Source: Streptomyces sp. CB00316 (GTDB lineage: Bacteria > Actinomycetota > Actinomycetes > Streptomycetales > Streptomycetaceae). Taken from it: a stretch of 64,000 bases of DNA. The DNA lies in contig NZ_LIXI01000004.1 of assembly GCF_001905595.1 (NCBI RefSeq), forward strand, positions 594,529 through 658,528, given 5' to 3'. The notes beneath the pieces are model-generated. The model worked only from the letters and a program-made list of their open reading frames with translations, had not been told where the DNA came from and made no database searches. The position numbers and the translations under genes are program-made. Within the stretch, counting starts at the first letter, position 1. The number at the start of each line of letters is the position of its first letter. This document shows, piece by piece, positions 45,912 to 55,542 of this stretch.

Positions 45912-47312
45912 GTGACGGATTCCTGGGCCACTTTCGGCACCGACCTCCACCTGGAGCTCGCGGGTACGGGGCTGCGGAGCGGACTGATGGAGTCCCTGCG
46001 GGAGGCGGTGCGCAGCGGGCGGCTGGCCCCCGGTACCCGGCTTCCGTCCTCCCGGGCGCTCGCCGCCGACCTGGGCGTCGCCCGCAACACCGTCGCCGAC
46101 GCCTACGCCGAACTCGTCGCCGAGGGCTGGCTCACCGCCCGCCAGGGCTCGGGGACCCGGGTCGCGCAGCGGTCCGCGCCACGCCGGGCGGACCCGGTGG
46201 CGGCCCACGCCGGGCCGGCCCGGCCGCGTACCGGCCACAGCCTGAAGGCGGGCTCCCCGGACGTGTCGTCCTTCCCTCGCACCGCCTGGCTCCGGGCGTC
46301 CCGCAAGGCGCTCACCGCCGCGCCCGACGAGGTGTTCGACTACGGCGACCCGCGCGGGCGCGTCGAACTGCGCACGGTGCTGGCCGAGTACCTGGCCCGC
46401 TCGCGCGGGGTCTACGCCGACCCGGAACGTATCGTGATCTGCTCCGGCTTCGTCCACGGGCTGATGCTGACGGGCACGGTCCTGCGCGGTCGCCGGGTGC
46501 GGGAGCTCGCCGTCGAGTCGTACGGGCTCGACCTGCACCGTGACCTCATCACCGGCACCGGTCTCGCCACCCCCTGCCTGGAGCTGGACCACCTCGGCTC
46601 GCGGACCGGGGAGCTGGCCGCGCTGCGCGGTACGGGGGCGGTCCTGCTGACCCCGGCGCACCAGTTCCCCACCGGCATACCCCTGCACCCGGACCGGCGC
46701 GCCGCCGCCGTCGACTGGGCCCGCTCCAGCGGGGGCCTGATCCTGGAGGACGACTACGACGGGGAGTTCCGGTACGACCGGCAGCCCGTGGGCGCCCTCC
46801 AGGGACTGGACCCGGAACGGGTCGTGTACCTCGGCACCGCCTCCAAGTCTCTCGCCCCCGCCCTGCGCCTGGGCTGGATGGTGCTGCCCCGGGGCCTGGT
46901 GGCGGAGGTCGTGGCGGCGAAGGGCCCGTCGGACCGGATGTCCGGCACCCTCGACCAGCTGACGCTCGCGGAGTTCATCGCCTCGGGAGCGTACGACCGG
47001 CATGTGCGGTCCATGCGGCTGCGCTACCGGCGCCGCCGCGACCAGCTCGTCACGGCTCTCGCCGAACGCGCGCCGGGCACCGAGGTCAGCGGCATCGCGG
47101 CCGGGCTGCACGCGGTCCTCGAACTCCCCCCGGGCACCGAGCGTTCGGTGATCCAGGCGGCTGCCTTCCAGGGCCTGCGGCTGGAGGGCCTCGCCGCCTA
47201 CCGGCACCCCGACGCCCCGGTCGGCCGCGACGCGCTGGTGATCGGCTACGGCTCACCGTCGGAGAGCGGCTGGGCGGGCGCGCTGGACGCGCTGTGCAGG
47301 GTGCTGCCGTAG
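45912..47312 (+). CDS. MocR/PdxR-family regulator (GntR HTH + aminotransferase fold)
   Basis: 466 residues from GTG 45912. A GntR winged helix at about 15-85 (GLMESLREAVRSGRLAPGTR, LGVARNTVADAYAELVAEG) is joined to a type I aminotransferase-like domain: LTPAHQFPTGI, LILEDDYDGEFRYDRQP with the PLP-ring Asp, and VYLGTASKSLAPALRLGW with the PLP lysine near 313. MocR proteins use PLP as a ligand rather than for catalysis. Its nearest target is the divergent AhpD-like gene; the shared 47-bp region would be the operator. Confidence 0.93.
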   Translation: MTDSWATFGTDLHLELAGTGLRSGLMESLREAVRSGRLAPGTRLPSSRALAADLGVARNTVADAYAELVAEGWLTARQGSGTRVAQRSAPRRADPVAAHAGPARPRTGHSLKAGSPDVSSFPRTAWLRASRKALTAAPDEVFDYGDPRGRVELRTVLAEYLARSRGVYADPERIVICSGFVHGLMLTGTVLRGRRVRELAVESYGLDLHRDLITGTGLATPCLELDHLGSRTGELAALRGTGAVLLTPAHQFPTGIPLHPDRRAAAVDWARSSGGLILEDDYDGEFRYDRQPVGALQGLDPERVVYLGTASKSLAPALRLGWMVLPRGLVAEVVAAKGPSDRMSGTLDQLTLAEFIASGAYDRHVRSMRLRYRRRRDQLVTALAERAPGTEVSGIAAGLHAVLELPPGTERSVIQAAAFQGLRLEGLAAYRHPDAPVGRDALVIGYGSPSESGWAGALDALCRVLP

Positions 47313-47398
47313 AGGTTCCCCTCCGGCTTCCGAACCGGCGCACCGTACAACTATTCTGACAAGCAGTACGGCGTACGACGCACGGGGGAGAACTGAAC

Positions 47399-47716
47399 AT
47401 GGCCAAGCGAAGGTTGAGGTCGAGCACGGTCGTGCTCGGCGGCATGGGGCTGCTCGCCCTGACGATCACATCCTGCGGATCGGAACCGGACCGGCGGTGC
47501 GCCGACCGGACGACCCGCGAAACCCTGCCCAGTTACGAGTGCCGGGGCGGCGGCGGCAGTGGCGGCGCGGGCGGCTCCGGCGGAAGCGGCGGCCGGGGCT
47601 CGTACTACTACGGCGGCAGCACCAGCGGTTACGACGGCAAGGTCCAGGGGGGCAGCTTCGACAAGTCGGCGGTCGACCGGGGCGGCTTCGGCTGCACCAG
47701 GTCCGGCGGGGGCTGA
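47399..47716 (+). CDS. YgiB-like lipoprotein
   Basis: 105 residues with a lipoprotein signal: KRRLRSS, hydrophobic VVLGGMGLLALTI, lipobox LTITSC with Cys26 as the acylation site. The mature part is Gly/Ser-rich (GGGGSGGAGGSGG) and ends DRGGFGCTRSGG. E. coli YgiB (DUF1190) is likewise a lipoprotein with a C-terminal RGGFG motif, encoded beside the ATP-grasp enzyme YgiC, as here. GGGGGAGA precedes the ATG by eight bases. The next gene starts five bases after the stop. Confidence 0.75.
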   Translation: MAKRRLRSSTVVLGGMGLLALTITSCGSEPDRRCADRTTRETLPSYECRGGGGSGGAGGSGGSGGRGSYYYGGSTSGYDGKVQGGSFDKSAVDRGGFGCTRSGGG

Positions 47717-47721
47717 GCGCG

Positions 47722-48909
47722 GTGGAGCGCCGCACCATCGAGCCGCGTCCCGGCTGGCAGGAGACCGTCGAGTCCCAGGGGCTCGTCTACCCGCTCACCC
47801 GCTACCCGGACGGTTCGCTGCGCCCCTACTGGGACGAGAGCGCCTACTACGTCTTCTCGCTGCCCGAGGTCGAGGCGCTGGAGGAGACCGTCGAGGAGCT
47901 GCACACGATGTGCCTGGCCGCCGCCGCGCACATCGTGGAGCGGGATCGCTTCACCGACCTCGGCATCACCGATCCGCGACTGGTCTCCCTGGTCACCGAG
48001 TCCTGGCGCCGCCGCGACGAACTGCCTTCCCTGTACGGGCGGTTCGACCTGCGCTACGACGGTAGCGGCCCGGCGAAGATGCTGGAGTACAACGCCGACA
48101 CCCCGACCTCGCTGGTGGAGGCGGCCAGCCCGCAGTGGTTCTGGATGGAGGAGCGGTTCCCCGGCGCCGACCAGTGGAACTCGCTGCACGAGCGGCTCGT
48201 CGACGCCTGGAAGCGGCAGGCCCACCTGCTTCCGCCGGGCCCGCTGCACTTCGCGCACTCGGACGGCGACGAGGCCGGCGAGGACCTGATGACGGTCGCG
48301 TATCTGCGCGAGACCGCCGACCAGGCCGGTCTCGAAACACACGCGCTCTCCGTGGAGGACATCGGCTGGGACCGGCTGAGCGGGCGGTTCGTCGACGACC
48401 GGCTGCGCTTCCTGCGCAGCTGCTTCAAGCTCTACCCGTGGGAGTGGCTGACCACGGACCGCTTCGGGCCGCAGGTGCTGGACACCCTCGACAACGGCGG
48501 CGGCTCCGGCACCACCTGCTGGATCGAGCCCGCCTGGAAGATGCTGCTCTCCAACAAGGCGCTGCTCGCGATCCTTTGGGAGCTGTACCCGGGCCACCCG
48601 AACCTGCTGCCCGCCTACCTCGACGGCCCCCGCGAGCTGGCCGGGCCCGGCGGGGCGGGGTACGTCTCCAAGCCGCTGCTCGGCCGCGAGGGAGCCGGGG
48701 TCGACCTGTACGGGCCCGGCTCCCCGGCCGTCCTGCGGGAGGAGCCGTGCTGCTACCAGGAGCTGGCGCCGCTGCCCGACGTCGACGGCAACCGGGTGGT
48801 GCTCGGGGCGTGGGTGGTGGAGGACGAGGCGGCCGGGCTCGGCATCCGGGAATCGGCGGGGCCGGTCACGGACGAGTACGCCCGCTTCCTGCCCCACGTC
48901 ATCCTCTGA
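47722..48909 (+). CDS. Glutathionylspermidine synthase-like ATP-grasp ligase (YgiC family)
   Basis: 395 residues from GTG 47722. Family landmarks: LVYPLTRYPDGSLRPYWDESAYY, YGRFDLRYDGSGPAKMLEYNADTPTSLVEA, and WKMLLSNKALLAILWELYPGHPNLLPAY; GYVSKPLLGREGAGVDLYGPG supplies the ATP-grasp lysine and glycine loop. The amidase half of true glutathionylspermidine synthetases is absent, as in YgiC/YjfC. These catalyse an unidentified peptide-amine ligation. Streptomyces uses mycothiol instead of glutathione, so the substrate must differ. Coupled to the YgiB-like lipoprotein gene. Confidence 0.9.
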   Translation: MERRTIEPRPGWQETVESQGLVYPLTRYPDGSLRPYWDESAYYVFSLPEVEALEETVEELHTMCLAAAAHIVERDRFTDLGITDPRLVSLVTESWRRRDELPSLYGRFDLRYDGSGPAKMLEYNADTPTSLVEAASPQWFWMEERFPGADQWNSLHERLVDAWKRQAHLLPPGPLHFAHSDGDEAGEDLMTVAYLRETADQAGLETHALSVEDIGWDRLSGRFVDDRLRFLRSCFKLYPWEWLTTDRFGPQVLDTLDNGGGSGTTCWIEPAWKMLLSNKALLAILWELYPGHPNLLPAYLDGPRELAGPGGAGYVSKPLLGREGAGVDLYGPGSPAVLREEPCCYQELAPLPDVDGNRVVLGAWVVEDEAAGLGIRESAGPVTDEYARFLPHVIL

Positions 48910-48928
48910 CGCCCTTTGCCCATGGCTC

Positions 48929-50134
48929 TCAGGCGCTGAGCACCGTCCGCAGCCGGTCGAGCCCCCAGTCCAGGTCCTCCTTGCTGATCACCAGCGGCGG
49001 CGCGATCCGGATCGTGGAGCCATGGGTGTCCTTCACCAGCACCCGCTCCTCCATCAGCCGCTCGGAGATCTCCCGGCCGGTGCCGAGGGCGGGCGCGATG
49101 TCGACGCCCGCCCACAGCCCCCGGCCGCGTACGGTCTCGACCGCGCCGCCCCCGGTCAGCAGCCCCAGCTCCCGGTGCAGATGGTCACCCAGCTCGGCGG
49201 CCCGCTCCTGGTACTCGCCGGTCCGCAGCATCGCGATCACCTCCAGCGCCACCGCGCACGCCAGCGGGTTCCCGCCGAAGGTGGAGCCGTGCTCGCCGGG
49301 CTTGAAGACCCCGAGGATGTCCGCCGAGGAGACGACGGCCGACACCGGCACCACCCCGCCTCCCAGCGCCTTGCCCAGCACGTACATGTCCGGCACCACG
49401 CCCTCGTGCTCCAGCGCGAACGTCTTGCCGGTACGCCCCAGACCCGACTGGATCTCGTCCGCGATGAAGAGCACGTTCCGCTCGCGCGTCAGCTCCCGCA
49501 CCCCGGGCAGATAGCCGGCCGGCGGCACCAGTACCCCGGCCTCGCCCTGGATCGGCTCGATCAGCACCGCCACGGTGTTCTCCGTCATCGCCTCCCGGAG
49601 CGCGGTGAGATCCCCGTACGGCACGATCTCGAACCCCGGGGTGTACGGACCGTAGTCGGCCCTCGCCTCCGGGTCCGTGGAGAAGCTGATGATCGTCGTC
49701 GTGCGGCCGTGGAAGTTGTCCGAGGCCACGATGATCTTCGCCATCCCGTCCGGGACGCCCTTGACCCGGTAGCCCCACTTCCGGGCGGTCTTCACCGCCG
49801 TCTCCACGGCCTCCGCCCCGGTGTTCATCGGGAGCACCATCTCCATGGAACAGAGCTCGGCCAGCTCCGTACAGAAGTCGGCGAACCGGTCGTGGTGGAA
49901 GGCCCGGGAGGTCAGCGTCACCCGCTCCAGCTGGGCCTTGGCCGCGTCGATCAGACGGCGGTTGCCGTGACCGAAGTTGAGCGCCGAGTACCCGGCGAGC
50001 AGATCGAGGTAGCGGCGCCCCTCGACATCGGTCATCCAGGCACCCTCAGCCGAGGCCACGACGACCGGCAACGGGTGGTAGTTGTGCGCGCTGTGCGCCT
50101 CGGCGGAGGCGATGGCAGTTTCCGTGGCGGACAC
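48929..50134 (-). CDS. rocD: Ornithine aminotransferase
   Basis: 401 residues from GTG 50134 (CGGAG five bases upstream); longer in-frame extensions are not supported. AHNYHPLPVVVASAEGAWMTDVEG is typical of RocD. PMNTGAEAVETAVKTARKWGY binds PLP phosphate, IIVASDNFHGRTTTIISFS, DEIQSGLGRTG with the PLP-ring Asp, and MYVLGKALGGG with the Schiff-base lysine near 256. It interconverts ornithine and glutamate semialdehyde, using 2-oxoglutarate. Divergent from trpS; alone on its strand here. Confidence 0.95.
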   Translation of the reverse strand: MSATETAIASAEAHSAHNYHPLPVVVASAEGAWMTDVEGRRYLDLLAGYSALNFGHGNRRLIDAAKAQLERVTLTSRAFHHDRFADFCTELAELCSMEMVLPMNTGAEAVETAVKTARKWGYRVKGVPDGMAKIIVASDNFHGRTTTIISFSTDPEARADYGPYTPGFEIVPYGDLTALREAMTENTVAVLIEPIQGEAGVLVPPAGYLPGVRELTRERNVLFIADEIQSGLGRTGKTFALEHEGVVPDMYVLGKALGGGVVPVSAVVSSADILGVFKPGEHGSTFGGNPLACAVALEVIAMLRTGEYQERAAELGDHLHRELGLLTGGGAVETVRGRGLWAGVDIAPALGTGREISERLMEERVLVKDTHGSTIRIAPPLVISKEDLDWGLDRLRTVLSA

Positions 50135-50399
50135 GGGAGCTCCGTTCGTCGTACGGCGTGGGCGGGGGTGGTGCCCACTTTGTATCGTCGGTCGCATCCG
50201 GCGCAGGGAAACCTGCACTCTCCGGCGCGCCCGCCCGCGCGCACCTCCCGTGCCCCCCGCGCCCGCCCGCGCGCCCCGGCGGCCGGAATGTGCGCTTCGT
50301 CTCAGCTCCGCGCTCCCGGGGCGTGAGCGGACCGGCACCCGAGCGGGTGCGCCCCCGCTGCGCCCCGCACCGGCTGCCGGGGATCGCCCCCGCACCTGA

Positions 50400-51479
<1,080 letters not shown>

Positions 51480-51581
51480 GTCCAAGGACTCTGGCGAGAT
51501 CAGGGTCCCAGGGGCCACACTTGCGGCGGCAGGTCGCGGCGCAAGGCCGGAAACCGACCATCGACGATTGAGGAGAACGAC

Positions 51582-52172
51582 GTGGGGACCGTAACGCTCG
51601 GCGTTTCGATCGCGGTCCCGGAGCCCTACGGCAGCCTGCTCCAGGAGCGGCGCGCGAGCTTCGGGGATCCTGCCGCGTACGGCATTCCCACCCATGTCAC
51701 CCTCATGCCGCCGACCGAGGCGGAGGCGGCCGACCTGCCGGCGATCGAGGCGCACCTCGACAAGATCGCCACCGCCGGGCGCCCCTTCCCGATGCGGCTC
51801 TCCGGCACCGGCACATTCCGGCCGCTCTCCCCGGTGGTCTTCGTCCAGGTCGTGGAGGGCGCCTCGGCCTGCTCCTGGCTCCAGAAGCGGGTCCGGGACG
51901 CCTCGGGACCGCTGGTGCGCGAGCTCCAGTTCCCCTACCACCCGCACGTCACCGTGGCGCACGGCATCCCCGAAGAGGCGATGGACCGGGCGTACGCCGA
52001 GCTCGCCGACTACGAGGCGGCCTGGACCTGCGGCTCCTTCGCCCTGTACGAACAGGGCGCGGACGCCGTCTGGCGCAAGATCCGGGACTTCCCGTTCGGG
52101 GCCGGCGGCGGCACCCCCGCCGTCCCGGCCCAGGGCGGCTACTCGGTCGACGCGCCGTCCCTGCGCCCCTGA
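51582..52172 (+). CDS. 2'-5' RNA ligase family protein
   Basis: 196 residues from GTG 51582 (GAGGAGA eight bases upstream). Two H-x-T motifs define the 2H phosphoesterase superfamily: IPTHVTLMPP (near 37-40) and YHPHVTVAHG (near 121-124). Both are intact. These enzymes act on 2'-5' linked or cyclic phosphate RNA ends, or on nucleotide 1'',2''-cyclic phosphates. It lies 102 bp after trpS, possibly on its transcript; whether the two cooperate in tRNA metabolism is unknown. The C-terminal 25 residues are disordered. Confidence 0.9.
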   Translation: MGTVTLGVSIAVPEPYGSLLQERRASFGDPAAYGIPTHVTLMPPTEAEAADLPAIEAHLDKIATAGRPFPMRLSGTGTFRPLSPVVFVQVVEGASACSWLQKRVRDASGPLVRELQFPYHPHVTVAHGIPEEAMDRAYAELADYEAAWTCGSFALYEQGADAVWRKIRDFPFGAGGGTPAVPAQGGYSVDAPSLRP

Positions 52173-52188
52173 CCCCGGCTGCCGGTGA

Positions 52189-52944
52189 TCACATCGGCAG
52201 CCGGCGGAACAGCGGGCGCGGCGCGTGCCGCAGCGCCGACATCACCACTCGCAGCGAACCGGGCACCCACACCGTCTCCGAGCGCCGCCGCAGCCCCGTC
52301 ACGATCGCCCCGGCGACCGCCTCCGGGGTGGTGGAGAGCGGCTCCTCCGGCCGCCCGGCCCCGGCCCGTGTCCGTACGGCGCCGGGGCGCACGACCATCA
52401 CCTGTACGCCGGTCCCCTGGAGCGCGTCCCCGAGCCCCTGGGCGAAGGCGTCAAGCCCCGCCTTGCTGGAGCCGAAGATGAAGTCGGCCCGCCGGGCGCG
52501 CTCCCCGGCCACCGAGGACAGCACCACCAGAGAACCGTGCCCCTGCGCCTGGAGTGCGCCGGCGCACACCAGACCGGCGGAGACCGCCCCGGTGTAGTTG
52601 GTCTGGGCGACCCGGACGGCGGCCAGCGGCTCCTCCTCGTCACGTGCCTGGTCCCCGGCGATCCCGAACGCCATCAGCACCACATCGATGTCGCCCTCCG
52701 CGAAGACCTTGCCCAGCACCTCCTCGTGCGCGCCGGGGTCCAGCGCGTCGAAGGCGACCGTACGGACGTCGGCGCCCCGGTCGCGCAGCTCGACGGCGGC
52801 CGCGTCCAGGGCGGGGGAGGGGCGCCCCGCCAGCCAGACCCGGCGGGTGCGCAGCGAGATCAGGCGGCGCGCGGTGGCCAGCGCGATCTCGGAGGTGCCG
52901 CCGAGGACGAGCAGGGACTGCGGGGCACCGAAGGCGTCCTTCAC
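52189..52944 (-). CDS. DprE2-like short-chain dehydrogenase with Phe in place of catalytic Tyr
   Basis: 251 residues. LLVLGGTSEIALATARRLI is the NAD-binding turn; VDVVLMAFG-type NAG strand (here VVLMAFGIAGDQ); LVVLSSVAGERARRADFIFGSSKAGLDAFAQGL. That last block is the DprE2 active site, but the position of the Y-x3-K tyrosine is Phe157 (FGSSK, Lys161 intact). DprE2 with DprE1 epimerises decaprenyl-phosphoribose to the arabinose form. Partner DprE1-like gene is 45 bp upstream on the same strand. The substitution suggests either altered chemistry or a non-catalytic role. Confidence 0.85.
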   Translation of the reverse strand: MKDAFGAPQSLLVLGGTSEIALATARRLISLRTRRVWLAGRPSPALDAAAVELRDRGADVRTVAFDALDPGAHEEVLGKVFAEGDIDVVLMAFGIAGDQARDEEEPLAAVRVAQTNYTGAVSAGLVCAGALQAQGHGSLVVLSSVAGERARRADFIFGSSKAGLDAFAQGLGDALQGTGVQVMVVRPGAVRTRAGAGRPEEPLSTTPEAVAGAIVTGLRRRSETVWVPGSLRVVMSALRHAPRPLFRRLPM

Positions 52945-52989
52945 GGAACACTCCTGTTCGGGGGGTGGGGGAGCGGTGATGCAGGTACG

Positions 52990-54357
52990 TCACAGGGCGA
53001 GCCGGCGGGCCAGGTCCGAGCGGAACGCCCCGGTCGGGTCCAGCTCCGCCCGCAGCTCCCGGAACGCACCGAGCCCCGGGTACATCGCGGCCGCCGTCTC
53101 CGGCCGCATCCGCGAGTCCTGCGCAAGGCAGACCCGGCCCCCGGCGGCCGCCACCTCGTCGTCGAGCCCGTCCAGGAAGCGGGCGAGGCCGGGCAGGGCG
53201 GCGGGCAGGTCGAGGGCGAGCGTCCAGCCGGGCGCCGGGAACGACAGCAGGCCCGTGCCCGCGGCGCCGAACCGCTGGAGTTCGGCCCGGAACGCGGGGC
53301 AGCGCCGCGCCGAGATCCGCCGCACGACGCGGTGCAGCGCCTCCTCCTGCCCGTACCCGACCGTGAACCGGTAGCGCACGAGCCCGGCGCGGCCGTACAG
53401 CCGGTTCGCGTCGGGGAGGGCGTCCAGGGGGTGGAAGAAGGCGGCGGTGGTGCGGAGCTCGCCGGTCCGGGAGCGGGGCGCACTCCGGTAGCGGACCTCG
53501 TTGAGGAGGGCGGCGGCGGTCCGCCCCAGCAGGCCGCCGGGGAGGAGCGGCCCGATGGGGTGGCGGTCCGGCTGAACCGTGCGCGGGGCGCGCATCGTGC
53601 GCCGGGCGTGCGCGGGTAGCACAGAAGGGGGCGCGTGCTCCCCTCGGGTCAGGACTCCGCGTCCGGTCGCCCGGCCCCGGGCGAGGAGGTCGATCCAGGC
53701 GGAGGCGTACGGCAGCGGGTCGCCGGGGCCGCCGCGACCGGCCGTGAATCGAGCCAGCAGATCGTCCAGGCCCGTGGCGCGCTCGGTGGAGACGGAGACC
53801 AGCGGGGTGACCACGCGCTTCAGCCGGAGGGTGGCGGAGAGGATCACCCCGGTCAGCCCCAGGCCGCCGGTGGTCGCGTCGAAGAGGGCGGTGCCGGGCG
53901 TCACCGTGCGCACCTCGCCGTCGGCGGTGAGGAGCTCCAGCCCGTCCACGTGCCGGGCGAGTGAACCGGCCCCCGGGTGGTCCAGGCCGTGCACGTCGGA
54001 ACCGATCGCGCCGCCCACCGTGATCCGTCCGGACCCGGGCACGACCGGCAGGAACAGGCCGCGCGACAGCAGGATCCGCAGCAGTCGGTCCAGGGTCACC
54101 CCCGCGTCGCAGCGGACCGTCGCCGCCTCCTCGTCCAGGGCGCGGACCCGGTCCAGGCCCGTCATGTCGAGCACCGAGCCGCCCGCGTTCTGTGCCGCGT
54201 CACCGGGCGCCCGCCCGAGCCCCCGGGCCAGGGCGCCCCGGGGCCCGCGGCCCCGGACCACGGCAGCCGCTTCCTCGTACGTACGGGGGCGAAACCGTAC
54301 GGCGGTGGTCGGGGCGGTGCGGCCCCAGCCGGTCAAGGACACCGTGTCGACGGACAT
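52990..54357 (-). CDS. DprE1-like FAD-dependent oxidoreductase with altered active site
   Basis: 455 residues, close to the 461 of M. tuberculosis DprE1. FAD-binding: GALARGLGRAPGDAAQNAGG, VVPGSGRITVGGAIGSDVHG, TGGLGLTGVIL. The C-terminal block GGRVCLAQDSRMRPETAAAMYPGL aligns with GGRLYTAKDSR of DprE1; the essential Lys418 is Gln413 here, and Tyr415 is Cys410. The position of Cys387, target of benzothiazinones, is Ala in TLALDLPA. Hence the fold is retained but the key residues are not. ATG 54357 lacks a strong RBS. First gene of the pair with the DprE2-like protein. Confidence 0.87.
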   Translation of the reverse strand: MSVDTVSLTGWGRTAPTTAVRFRPRTYEEAAAVVRGRGPRGALARGLGRAPGDAAQNAGGSVLDMTGLDRVRALDEEAATVRCDAGVTLDRLLRILLSRGLFLPVVPGSGRITVGGAIGSDVHGLDHPGAGSLARHVDGLELLTADGEVRTVTPGTALFDATTGGLGLTGVILSATLRLKRVVTPLVSVSTERATGLDDLLARFTAGRGGPGDPLPYASAWIDLLARGRATGRGVLTRGEHAPPSVLPAHARRTMRAPRTVQPDRHPIGPLLPGGLLGRTAAALLNEVRYRSAPRSRTGELRTTAAFFHPLDALPDANRLYGRAGLVRYRFTVGYGQEEALHRVVRRISARRCPAFRAELQRFGAAGTGLLSFPAPGWTLALDLPAALPGLARFLDGLDDEVAAAGGRVCLAQDSRMRPETAAAMYPGLGAFRELRAELDPTGAFRSDLARRLAL

Positions 54358-54542
54358 GCCCGTGACCGTAGCCCCGGGCCGGTCGTCCGGGAAAACCCAT
54401 TCGTCACCTTTGTTACACCACTCACCGGAATGGGTGATGGAACGCGTGTCACCGGGAGGAGCGGTAGACCTTCCGGACGCGTCCGGAAGAGTGCTCGGTG
54501 CGGCCCGCGGTCTTTCGGGCCCGAAAGGGTACGCGTAGCTCC

Positions 54543-55514
54543 ATGGACTGGCTCAAGAAGCTCCCCGTCGTCGGGCCGCTCGTCTCCCGGCTGATGGAGA
54601 CGCACGCCTGGCGCTCCTACCAGCGGCTGGAGAAGGTCCACTGGGCCAGGCTCGCCGCCGCGATCACCTTCATCAGCTTCCTGGCGCTCTTCCCGCTGAT
54701 CGCGGTCGGCGCGGCGATCGCGGCCGCGCTGCTGAGCGACAAGCAGCTCGACACCATCAAGGACAAGATCGCCGAGCAGGTGCCGGGCATCTCGGACCAG
54801 CTCGGCATCGACACCCTGGTCGCCAACGCGGGCACGGTCGGTCTGGTGGCCGGTGCGCTGCTGCTGTTCACGGGTGTCGGCTGGATCGGCTCGATGCGGG
54901 AGTGCCTGCGCGCGGTCTGGGAGCTGGACGACGTCCAGGAGGCCAACCCGGTCGTCGCCAAGCTCAAGGACGCCGTGCTGCTGGTCGGCCTCGGGGGAGC
55001 GGCGCTCGCCACCCTGGCGGTCTCCACCGTCGGGACGACGGCCGTCGGCTGGACCGCCGACCAACTGGGCATCTCCCACGGCGGCGTGGGCGGCATCCTG
55101 CTCCAGGTGGCCGCCCTCGTGGTGGCGGTCCTCGCCGACTTCCTGCTGATCCTCTATCTGCTGACGCTGCTGCCCGGCGTGGAGCCGCCCCGGCGCCGGC
55201 TCGTGGTCGCGGCCCTGATCGGCGCGGTCGGCTTCGAGCTGCTCAAGCTGCTGCTCGGCAGCTACATGAAGGGGGTCGCGGGCAAGAGCATGTACGGCGC
55301 GTTCGGCGTGCCGATCGCGCTGCTCCTGTGGATCAACCTCTCCGCCAAGCTGCTGCTGTTCTGCGCCGCCTGGACCGCGACCGGGTCCAAGGAGGAAGAG
55401 CTGGGCGAAGGGGACGAGGACGAGAAGGCGGAGCCGGAGGACGAGAAGGCGGAGAACGCGGAGAAGGCGGAGCCGGAGGCCGCAGAGGCCCGCGGCTCCA
55501 CCCGAGCCTCCTGA
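54543..55514 (+). CDS. YihY/BrkB-type membrane protein
   Basis: 323 residues from ATG 54543. Typical start: WRSYQRLEKVHWARLAAAITFISFLALFPLI, then six membrane helices to about residue 285, with VGWIGSMRECLRAVWEL and the C-terminal FGVPIALLLWINLSAKLLLFCAAW. The last 45 residues are an acidic Glu/Lys-rich tail with EDEKAE repeats. Once misannotated as RNase BN; the family's real function is unknown, possibly lipid or solute transport. Divergent from the DprE1-like gene; convergent with the D,D-carboxypeptidase. Confidence 0.92.
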   Translation: MDWLKKLPVVGPLVSRLMETHAWRSYQRLEKVHWARLAAAITFISFLALFPLIAVGAAIAAALLSDKQLDTIKDKIAEQVPGISDQLGIDTLVANAGTVGLVAGALLLFTGVGWIGSMRECLRAVWELDDVQEANPVVAKLKDAVLLVGLGGAALATLAVSTVGTTAVGWTADQLGISHGGVGGILLQVAALVVAVLADFLLILYLLTLLPGVEPPRRRLVVAALIGAVGFELLKLLLGSYMKGVAGKSMYGAFGVPIALLLWINLSAKLLLFCAAWTATGSKEEELGEGDEDEKAEPEDEKAENAEKAEPEAAEARGSTRAS

Positions 55515-55542
55515 GCCGGCCCTGAGCCAGGAGCCCCCTGAG

